From contig JAUWTC010000140.1 of the NCBI GenBank assembly GCA_030609785.1, forward strand, positions 1-6,864: DNA of 6,864 nt, read 5' to 3'. Below, one piece after another: positions 1-5,898 of the stretch (its first letter is position 1; each line of letters starts with the position of its first letter). The translations under genes were made by a program, and so were the position numbers. A model generated the notes under the pieces. The model was not told the origin of the DNA and made no database searches. It saw only the letters and a list, made by a program, of their open reading frames with translations. The DNA comes from Holophagae bacterium (lineage in GTDB: Bacteria > Acidobacteriota > Thermoanaerobaculia > Thermoanaerobaculales > Sulfomarinibacteraceae).

Positions 1-39
1 GAGGTGGTCCGGGATCCGTTGTGGAAAAAAGAGTTCTGA
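1..39 (+). CDS. Possible 3' tail of an upstream gene (partial)
   Basis: The first reading frame is open from the window edge and ends at TGA 37-39, giving EVVRDPLWKKEF. The composition suits a soluble protein's C-terminus, but 12 codons cannot identify a family or prove coding. Another frame stays open from base 3 to a TAG at 132-134, just before the next gene, and is an equally possible tail. Sequence left of the window would settle which is real. Confidence 0.2.
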   Translation, partial: EVVRDPLWKKEF

Positions 40-143
40 TCGGGCCTACCCTTATCGAGGCGTTCAGTCGGCATTCGGTGTTGTGGTCCTCGTGGCCGAT
101 GCCAAGGCTGGTTCCGATGGGAGATTCGGGATAGAATGCGCCG
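40..143. other. Leader region before the + strand operon
   Basis: No convincing gene is seen here. A TAGAAT hexamer at 132-137 resembles a -10 box, but no good -35 lies about 17 bases upstream and the hexamer sits only a few bases from the ATG at 144. If the proposed upstream tail ending at 39 is real, a promoter for the three-gene unit could lie in this stretch. Otherwise the unit may simply continue an operon from further left. Confidence 0.2.
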
Positions 144-476
144 ATGGTAGATCTCGGCACCCCGTCAGTCCGATGTGGCCACGCCACCGTTGGTCTTCCC
201 GTGCCGGTCCGGTCGGTTGGCACGGTCCTCGTTCTTGTGATTGCCTTTCCGGGCGTGGCGGCTGCCTATGTTGACCCCGGGATCGTCGGTATGTTGTTCC
301 AGGCGATCTTCGTCTTCGTGTTCGGTTTTTTTCTGACCGTCGTGACAAAGCCCGTGCAACTCATCAAGCGTGCTTTAGTCAAACTCGGCCTGCGAAAGGA
401 CGAGGAGGACGGCGGGGAGGGTGATGACCCCGGGGAGCCGGTGGAGGAAACCCAAAAGCTCGAAAATGGCGACTGA
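144..476 (+). CDS. Small membrane protein with AYVDPG motif and acidic tail
   Basis: The protein has 110 residues. A hydrophobic segment at about residues 23-41 ends in an Ala-rich stretch that could be a signal peptide or first membrane helix. The AYVDPG motif follows at 41-46, then a second hydrophobic helix at 47-68 and a basic stretch (KRALVKLGLRK). The last 25 residues are strongly acidic and Gly-rich. Small proteins with an A-Y-[IVL]-D-P-G motif before a membrane helix are, from general knowledge, often encoded beside surface-polysaccharide or sulfatase-like genes; their function is unknown to me. The ATG at 144 lacks a clear ribosome binding site. A GTG at 201 would start just before PVRSVGTVLV and give a cleaner signal peptide. 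The 3' end overlaps the next gene, and the codons of the acidic tail double as its purine-rich translation signal. Inferred role: membrane accessory to the two following enzymes. Confidence 0.7.
   Translation: MVDLGTPSVRCGHATVGLPVPVRSVGTVLVLVIAFPGVAAAYVDPGIVGMLFQAIFVFVFGFFLTVVTKPVQLIKRALVKLGLRKDEEDGGEGDDPGEPVEETQKLENGD
402..420 (+). promoter_or_regulatory. Purine-rich ribosome binding region inside the preceding gene
   Basis: GAGGAGG at 402-408 and GGGGAGG at 414-420 both resemble Shine-Dalgarno sequences and lie within the acidic-tail codons of the small membrane protein. They would serve the GTG at 421 or the ATG at 424. A third GGAGG at 443-447 lies 18 bases before the ATG at 466, which is longer than ideal. 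These sites leave the start of the next gene unresolved, but all support translation re-initiating within the overlap. Confidence 0.4.
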
Positions 477-1887
477 TCAGGAGCGACGGAATCTCTCGCT
501 TGTTGACATCGCCGTCAGCAGGTCGTCGTACGTCGACCCGAACGGTTTCGTGTTCGAATTTGAGGGGTCGATTTACCGCGCCGTTACGGGCCATCGTGAC
601 CTGTACCTGGAGATGCTTGAGTCCGGATTCTTCGACCGACTCTCGCATGATGTCGGCCTCGTTGAGACCCTGCGAGCGCCATTTCGGATCGACGAGGTCG
701 GCTGCGATCTCGTGTTGCGACACCGGCGCATTGAACCCGAGTCCTACTGTGTCGAGTGGCCGCCGTCGATGCTCAAGGAGGCGGCGTTAACGACGGTCGC
801 GCTCAACCTCGAGTTGGCCGATCGGAATTGCTGGCTGCAGGACGCCCACCCCTGGAATGTCCTCTTTGACGGTCCTCAATCGGTCTTCATCGACCTCACG
901 TCGATCGCGCCGATCGGGTGCAATCTGCCGTGGCAGGCCTATCAGCAATTCCTGAGCTTTTTCCTCAACCCGCTCGACCTGTACGCGATGGGGAAAGGGA
1001 CCATCGCCCGGAAGCTTCTTTTCGACGTTGTCGTTGGCATTCCCCAGCAGGAGCTCCTCCTCCATCAGACGGCGTCGGGGATCCTCAGGCATCCCCTCCG
1101 GCACCTGAGTTCAATGCTCGCTGTCAAGCTGGCAGCCAGACTGGGGAAGGACACCGGCAGGAAGCAACGGTTCCAGGAGCGAATCATGAAAGTCCCGGTT
1201 GAGCCGGGGATGCGCCGGAAATTCCTCCGCCGTCTGCGGCGGCGGGTCGAGGCCACCGGGGTCAGGCCTCGACGGGGGCCGTGGCAGGACTACTACAGTG
1301 AGATTTCCGATCACGTCGACCAGGGCAGAAAGGTCGCGGTGGTCGCAGGCATCATTGACAAGCTGCTCCCTCGAACCGTGCTTGACGTCGGCTGCAACAC
1401 CGGTCGTTTCTCTCTCTTGGCCGCCGAAAAGGGCGCCCGCGTGACAGCCGTGGACACCAGTGAGGCTGCTGTCGACGCGCTCTTTGTCGAAGCCCGCGGA
1501 CGGAGCGCGACTGTGCTCCCGCTCATCGCAGACATCCTCGGCCCAACCCCCGCCTTCGGCTTCATGGCGCGACAGTTTCGGCCGCTCCTCGAGAGGGTGC
1601 GAAGCGAGGTCGTGTTGTGTCTCGGCCTCATGCACCACCTCCATGTTGTCGGCAAACAACCGTTCAGGCGCATTGCCGAGGTGCTCGATGCCGTAACCGA
1701 ACGGACCCTCATTTTCGAGTACGTGGACCCGAGCGACGACAACCTCCACCTGATCGACCACGGCAGGCCGATCACGTACTCGCTCCCCGAGGTCACGAGT
1801 GCCCTCGAGGAGCACTTCGACCTGGCCGTCGCCCAGTCCGACCGCCCGACGAGGAGCATGCTGATATGCACGAAAAGAACACTGTGA
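466..1887 (+). CDS. Kinase-like / class I SAM-dependent methyltransferase fusion protein
   Basis: The protein has 473 residues from ATG 466, with no signal peptide, so it is probably cytoplasmic. Residues about 20-200 form an N-terminal domain. It contains LQDAHPWNVLFDG followed by VFIDLTS, which matches the catalytic loop and metal-binding Asp of aminoglycoside-phosphotransferase-like kinases: D126, N131 and D143. A basic linker (about 220-275) follows. The C-terminal Rossmann methyltransferase has motif I VLDVGCNTG at 305-313, the acidic ribose-binding D330 in VTAVD, D366 in LIADI, and LCLGLMHHLHV near 394-403. Such two-part proteins are usually annotated only as methyltransferases, some as NoeA-like. 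The N-lobe is short, so kinase activity is unproven. The start is ambiguous: GTG 421 or ATG 424 would add 14-15 residues and lengthen the overlap with the upstream gene from 11 to 53-56 bases. I chose 466 because the recognisable domain begins shortly after it. The 3' end overlaps the next gene by 22 bases. Probable role: modifying a glycan or lipid-linked substrate. Confidence 0.82.
   Translation: MATDQERRNLSLVDIAVSRSSYVDPNGFVFEFEGSIYRAVTGHRDLYLEMLESGFFDRLSHDVGLVETLRAPFRIDEVGCDLVLRHRRIEPESYCVEWPPSMLKEAALTTVALNLELADRNCWLQDAHPWNVLFDGPQSVFIDLTSIAPIGCNLPWQAYQQFLSFFLNPLDLYAMGKGTIARKLLFDVVVGIPQQELLLHQTASGILRHPLRHLSSMLAVKLAARLGKDTGRKQRFQERIMKVPVEPGMRRKFLRRLRRRVEATGVRPRRGPWQDYYSEISDHVDQGRKVAVVAGIIDKLLPRTVLDVGCNTGRFSLLAAEKGARVTAVDTSEAAVDALFVEARGRSATVLPLIADILGPTPAFGFMARQFRPLLERVRSEVVLCLGLMHHLHVVGKQPFRRIAEVLDAVTERTLIFEYVDPSDDNLHLIDHGRPITYSLPEVTSALEEHFDLAVAQSDRPTRSMLICTKRTL
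1851..1856 (+). promoter_or_regulatory. Ribosome binding site fixing the start of the membrane phosphotransferase-like gene
   Basis: GAGGAG lies nine bases before the ATG at 1866, an ideal spacing. It sits inside the 3' end of the methyltransferase gene. The frame stays open well upstream, with possible earlier starts from 1617. Those upstream codons read as a shadow of the methyltransferase gene, and residues from 1866 onward give a normal cytoplasmic leader into the first membrane helix. The site therefore supports 1866 as the true start. Confidence 0.6.
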
Positions 1888-3680
1888 CCGGCCGCCTCCG
1901 GCCCTACCACCTGCTCTACTCGGTCGTTCTTTTCGCTGTACTCGTCCTGTTCAGTACAGTTATCCAGGATCGCCTTCTCTTCAAGACTGACCTCTTCACC
2001 CTGGGCCGGTTCTTTGTGTATCTGTCCTGGCTGGTGTTTGCGGTCTTCCTTGTGCCGCTCGTCGTTGTGCATTGGTTGGCGAGCTCACCGGCCTGGTTGG
2101 GCCTCAGCCGTATCCTCGAGCGGATCGTGCTCTTTCTTCTGAGCTACGGTTTCATAGTCAACCTGATCGACAACAAATACGTGTGGCGTGCTGACGTAGC
2201 GTGGCAATTGCTCATCGTCAACTTGGTGGCCGTCGCGGTCGCGGTCGTTATCGTCCGGATAAGCGCAGCGGACCCAACAGTCGCGGACCGCTTGGGAGCG
2301 GGCAGTGCGCTCGTCGCTACCGCGGGCCTTATTGCGCTGGTTACCTTCCTCGTGGTCCCGCTTTTTTTTGCCGGGGAATCGGGACCGGCCAGGGACAACG
2401 TCGTCCTGATCGTTGTGGACAGCCTGCCGACGCATGAGATCGTCGAGTACGGTCCAGGCCCCGAGGGGTCTCAACAGTCTCTGGCGGACCTTGCCGAGCA
2501 TTTCCTGCTTTTCGACGGCGTCTACACGAACCACACCCACACCTACGGGTTTTACGACACACTCTTCAGCGGCTCTCTGGCCGGGTGCGTTGGCGGCCGC
2601 GACAACCTCATTAGTCTGTTGCAGGACGCTGGAGTGAGGACACGGTGGATTGCCTGCCACCTCAACGCGACCCCGGATTCTCACGCCGCGAAGAATTACT
2701 CGGGCTTCAGGTCATCGGTCGTTAACCACCGGCTTTCCTGGCTGCCGCGTCTCATGGGCCTCGACTACAATCTCTGCCGAAATGCGGAGGCGAGGGACGG
2801 CCTCGTCGTCCACTGGCTGGGGAGAACGGCGAGGCGAATCGCGCCGCGACGCTCCTCCTTTGCCGAGGACATCCTGGCAGAGGTTCGTCAGCTCCGCGGG
2901 GCCGGTGGGCCGTTCTTCCTGATGGTGCACGCCTTTCCGTCCTTCGAAAAGAGCCCCGAGCGAGAACTCTGGAATGACCTGGTTCCGGTGGGGGGCGGCG
3001 GTGCCGCCGAGAAGGCGATCCGAGGGGCCGATTATCGTTACGGCCCAGAGACCGAGAAGACCATCTCAGGGTGGCGCGAGGACCGAAGGAAGACAATCGC
3101 CTTGGGCTTCGAGACCCTCGGTGATGTTATGCACCGGTTCGTCGAAGAGGGTTGGTTTGAAGACACGGTGGTGATCCTCACCGCCGACCACGGCCACATT
3201 CTCGACCGTGGCAAGGCCTTTTACGGTTTTCACAAAGACGAGGAGGTGGCGCGGGTTCCGTTTGTCGTTTTCGACGGCGAAACGACTGGTCGTGATACCC
3301 GGCTTGGAGAGACGATCGACGTGACCGCAACCCTGCTCGGATTGTTCGGCGTCGAGGAGCGACTCGATCCTGAAGCGCGGTCATTACTTGGACCGCCGGA
3401 CAAGGACGAAGCCCACAGCCTGACCCGTTATGCTCCCACTCGCGACGAACAATTTGTGAGCTTCTACCGGCGCGATGTGGGGGCGATCGTCAAGTACTCC
3501 CTCGATCTGCGGAATCCGGACACCTGGGTGCGAGCTCGAGTCGAGGGGGGGGTCGAGTTGGACCACGAGTGGTTCCGCTTCGAACGCGGCGAGTCCATCG
3601 CCGAGGCGTTCAACGCCACGGTTGCCAGGTACATGGGCCCGAACGGTCACGTGCAACCAAGGACTCCACAAAGCCCTTGA
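1866..3680 (+). CDS. Membrane-anchored alkaline-phosphatase-superfamily (sulfatase/LtaS-like) transferase or hydrolase
   Basis: The protein has 604 residues. Five hydrophobic segments (about 15-33, 47-70, 84-101, 112-131, 148-168) precede an extracytoplasmic catalytic domain, the same layout as LtaS. The domain opens with NVVLIVVDSLP, where D185 is the expected first metal ligand. FDGVYTNHTHTYGFYDTLFSG aligns by spacing to the sulfatase nucleophile block. T226 falls where sulfatases carry the formylglycine Cys/Ser, and the C/S-x-P-x-R motif is absent. Later ligands are D441 and H442 in LTADHGH, with H456-K457 in YGFHKDEEVARVPF completing the fold's signature. A threonine nucleophile fits transfer or hydrolysis of a phosphoester, as in phosphoglycerol or phosphoethanolamine transferases, rather than sulfate removal. 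The substrate cannot be told. The gene overlaps the methyltransferase gene by 22 bases and has a strong ribosome binding site. Homopolymer runs T8 (2362-2369) and G8 (3545-3552) lie inside it. The superfamily is secure; the transferase role is inferred. Confidence 0.88.
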   Translation: MHEKNTVTGRLRPYHLLYSVVLFAVLVLFSTVIQDRLLFKTDLFTLGRFFVYLSWLVFAVFLVPLVVVHWLASSPAWLGLSRILERIVLFLLSYGFIVNLIDNKYVWRADVAWQLLIVNLVAVAVAVVIVRISAADPTVADRLGAGSALVATAGLIALVTFLVVPLFFAGESGPARDNVVLIVVDSLPTHEIVEYGPGPEGSQQSLADLAEHFLLFDGVYTNHTHTYGFYDTLFSGSLAGCVGGRDNLISLLQDAGVRTRWIACHLNATPDSHAAKNYSGFRSSVVNHRLSWLPRLMGLDYNLCRNAEARDGLVVHWLGRTARRIAPRRSSFAEDILAEVRQLRGAGGPFFLMVHAFPSFEKSPERELWNDLVPVGGGGAAEKAIRGADYRYGPETEKTISGWREDRRKTIALGFETLGDVMHRFVEEGWFEDTVVILTADHGHILDRGKAFYGFHKDEEVARVPFVVFDGETTGRDTRLGETIDVTATLLGLFGVEERLDPEARSLLGPPDKDEAHSLTRYAPTRDEQFVSFYRRDVGAIVKYSLDLRNPDTWVRARVEGGVELDHEWFRFERGESIAEAFNATVARYMGPNGHVQPRTPQSP

Positions 3681-3739
3681 TGTGATTCATTACGATTATG
3701 GGAAAAGCGGTAAGGACTCTGGCAGGGCTTTCCTGGATT
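3681..3739. other. Convergent intergenic gap with a weak inverted repeat
   Basis: This 59-base gap separates the stops of the two converging operons. An 8-base inverted repeat flanks it almost exactly: AAAGCCCT at 3670-3677, just before the + strand stop, and AGGGCTTT at 3724-3731. The 46-base loop and lack of a clean U-tract make it a poor intrinsic terminator. No classic terminator was found in the gap itself. Termination may be Rho-dependent or rely on structures inside the gene ends. Confidence 0.3.
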
Positions 3740-4645
3740 TCAGGATTTCATCAGAAGACCGTAGAGGGTCCTCATGGTCCCTCGACCCACCCGAGTCGAT
3801 GGATGGCGAAGAGTCTCGCGTGTGATGAGCATTGCCCGGGCTGCTGGTGACGTCGGCATGTTTTGGATCTCTATGAGGCGATCCCACCAGTCGATTCGGG
3901 CTGTCATTCGGCGGGCCAAGCGCCGGAGCCTCGAGGAGTCACTTTGAGCGAGTTTCCGAACGATCTCTCTTCGTTCCCTCAAGAATTCGGTGTGTGAGGT
4001 GGTCGTTTTCGATCGCGGGTGCAACCTGAATCTGACCAACGAGTTGTCGACATAGTGGACTCGGGGAAAAAGATCGAGATACCGGACCGTGAGGTCATAG
4101 TCGAACATGAAGTGAAATCGAGAGTCGATGCCTCCGCATGCCCTGACCCCTTCGGTCCGCAGCCACAAGGCGGGCTGATGAAAAGTCACTCGTGTTGGAT
4201 GCCGGATCATCAACCCACTCGACAGGCGTTTCAGTTTCACGGGGGTCTCTGTGCCGGAGGCGTCAAAGTCGGTGCAAACCCCTGCGACGGCATCATGGCC
4301 TTTGATGCCTCGCGCGACGGAAAACAAGGCGTCGGGTTCGAGGAGGTCGTCAGAGTTGATCCACTGGAAGATCTCGCCTGAGGCCTTTGCAAGTCCCTTG
4401 TTGATGGCGTCGGCCTGGCCCTCGTCAGGTCCAATGATGGTTTGGGAAAACGAGGCCTGATACCTGTTGATGATTTCGAGAGAACCATCCGTGCTTCCCC
4501 CATCCACCATGATGAATTCGAGGTTGGGATACCCCTGGCTCAGAATTGACTCGATCGCGTTCTCCAAAAACCGGCCGTAATTCAAGTTGGGCATCACCAG
4601 GGATATTCGTGGCCAGTCTTCGACGGTGAGTTCCCGCGTCATCAT
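3740..4645 (-). CDS. Family 2 glycosyltransferase (GT-A fold)
   Basis: The protein has 301 residues. It opens with ISLVMPNLNYGRFLENAIES, the typical GT2 first strand. VDGGSTDGS follows with D48 and D53 in the nucleotide-sugar site, then DEGQADAINKG (74-84) and WINSDD at 95-100, where D99-D100 form the metal-binding DxD equivalent. FDYDL at 181-185 is the likely catalytic-base region. It would transfer one sugar from a nucleotide donor to a growing lipid-linked glycan at the cytoplasmic membrane face; donor and acceptor are not readable. The basic C-terminal third, rich in Arg and with no membrane helix, may attach it to the membrane. The ATG at 4645 overlaps the wzt stop as ATGA, which fixes the start and suggests coupled translation. 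A second in-frame ATG follows immediately. It is the last gene of the - strand unit in this window. Confidence 0.93.
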   Translation of the reverse strand: MMTRELTVEDWPRISLVMPNLNYGRFLENAIESILSQGYPNLEFIMVDGGSTDGSLEIINRYQASFSQTIIGPDEGQADAINKGLAKASGEIFQWINSDDLLEPDALFSVARGIKGHDAVAGVCTDFDASGTETPVKLKRLSSGLMIRHPTRVTFHQPALWLRTEGVRACGGIDSRFHFMFDYDLTVRYLDLFPRVHYVDNSLVRFRLHPRSKTTTSHTEFLRERREIVRKLAQSDSSRLRRLARRMTARIDWWDRLIEIQNMPTSPAARAMLITRETLRHPSTRVGRGTMRTLYGLLMKS

Positions 4646-5898
4646 TTTGCGACCCACTGCAAGGGCACCGCCAGGCTGCCCCTCCAAGGAAATCCCCGCT
4701 TCGCTGTCTCGCTACCGCTGTCAACGAGTTCGAAATGACATTCATGATCAACCCTGTCGAAGACTCGCGATGGAGAGGCGTTTGCGAGGTGAACGCTGAT
4801 GTGGTACCCACCGGGAACCAACAAGGGTGCTGGGCACTGGACCGCAAAATCGTGAACTCCCGTTTCCAGCCCGTCCTCAGTCGCCTCACTGGGTATGAAA
4901 TGTCGTGAAAACAGCAATGTTCTCAGTTCGTTGTCGTGAATGTGCAACGCCAGGTAGGCGCTGGGAACTCTATTGTGGACGTGGACCTGAATCTGGATAA
5001 CAAACGGCTTGTCATACGGATGATGTGCCGCTAGACCACCTTTGGTATCAACAACAGAGACTCGAGTGATTTGTGCATCCCTGGATGTGTTCACGGGACG
5101 CTGAACCATCGGACCCTCGAGATTCTCGCCGGATTTCAGATACTGATTGACAACAGCACCGACCTCCCCCTGGCTTATCAAAGTACCGTTGTCCAGTAGG
5201 ATCGCTCGTTTGCACAGTGCTCTGATGGCACCCATGTTGTGACTGACGAAGAGAACAGTGCGCCCCTCGCTGGCGACATCACCCATTTTGCCAAGACACT
5301 TCTGTTGGAAGCTGGCGTCCCCGACCGCAAGCACCTCATCCACCAGCAGGATTTCGGGCTCGAGGTGGGCAGCCACCGCAAAGGCCAGGCGCACGTACAT
5401 TCCGCTGGAATACCGTTTAACCGGTGTATCGAGGAATCGTTCGACCTCAGCAAATGCAACGATTTCATCGAATTTTTGCTGGATCTCGCGGCGAGTCATA
5501 CCCAGGATGGCCCCGTTCAGAAAAATGTTTTCGCGGCCTGATAATTCCGGGTGGAATCCGGTTCCAACCTCCAGCAGGCTGGCTAGGCGGCCGCGCGTGG
5601 TGACACGGCCTTCGGTCGGTTCGGTGATTCGGCTCAGGATCTTGAGCAGGGTGCTTTTGCCGGCGCCGTTGCGGCCGATGATGCCGATAACTTCACCATG
5701 CTGCACCTCGAAACTGACGTCCTTGAGTGCCCAGAGGCGATTCTGTTCGTGATCCGTACCGCCCAGCCGGCGCAACTTGACCAACGGTGCGGTCAGGGCG
5801 TTGGTCAACATCTCCCGGAAGTCTTGTTGGTACGACTCGGCGCCGCCGATGAGATACTCCTTGCCCAGGTCCTGGACGCGAATCGCGGGTTCAACCAT
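4642..5898 (-). CDS. wzt: Polysaccharide ABC exporter ATPase with C-terminal glycan-recognition domain (Wzt)
   Basis: The protein has 418 residues. The N-terminal ABC domain has the insertion before Walker A that is typical of polysaccharide exporters (about 18-55). Walker A GRNGAGKST is at 75-83, LLEVGTGFHPELSGREN at 108-124, a diverged signature YSSGM at 163-167, Walker B ILLVDE at 183-188, and the switch histidine H220 in VSHN. Residues about 275-418 form an extra beta-rich domain like Wzt_C, which in the E. coli O9a system binds the modified non-reducing end of the O-antigen before export. Wzt pairs with Wzm to push undecaprenyl-linked glycan across the inner membrane. The frame stays open upstream to 6081, but the ATG at 5898 is preferred: it overlaps the wzm stop as TGATG, and MVEPAIRVQDLGKEY is the normal N-terminus. 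The stop overlaps the glycosyltransferase start. Confidence 0.94.
   Translation of the reverse strand: MVEPAIRVQDLGKEYLIGGAESYQQDFREMLTNALTAPLVKLRRLGGTDHEQNRLWALKDVSFEVQHGEVIGIIGRNGAGKSTLLKILSRITEPTEGRVTTRGRLASLLEVGTGFHPELSGRENIFLNGAILGMTRREIQQKFDEIVAFAEVERFLDTPVKRYSSGMYVRLAFAVAAHLEPEILLVDEVLAVGDASFQQKCLGKMGDVASEGRTVLFVSHNMGAIRALCKRAILLDNGTLISQGEVGAVVNQYLKSGENLEGPMVQRPVNTSRDAQITRVSVVDTKGGLAAHHPYDKPFVIQIQVHVHNRVPSAYLALHIHDNELRTLLFSRHFIPSEATEDGLETGVHDFAVQCPAPLLVPGGYHISVHLANASPSRVFDRVDHECHFELVDSGSETAKRGFPWRGSLAVPLQWVAK

Noticed and set aside
1617..1865. Upstream extension of the phosphotransferase-like reading frame by 83 codons
   Set aside because: It overlaps the conserved methyltransferase C-terminus, is rich in Pro, Arg and His as expected for an out-of-frame reading, and a good ribosome binding site precedes 1866.
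1311..2072. Long - strand open frame opposite the methyltransferase and membrane gene
   Set aside because: The + strand carries recognisable methyltransferase and membrane-helix motifs. The antisense product is low in complexity and matches no family.
2514..2576. Classical sulfatase active site
   Set aside because: No C/S-x-P-x-R motif is present; a threonine occupies the nucleophile position.
4019..4381. Open frame of 120 codons on the + strand
   Set aside because: It is antisense to the glycosyltransferase DxD and acceptor region, whose conserved motifs show the - strand is the coding one.
4646..4687. Upstream extension of the glycosyltransferase frame by 14 codons
   Set aside because: It would lie inside wzt. 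The ATGA overlap at 4645 is a standard junction and the GT2 fold begins soon after it.
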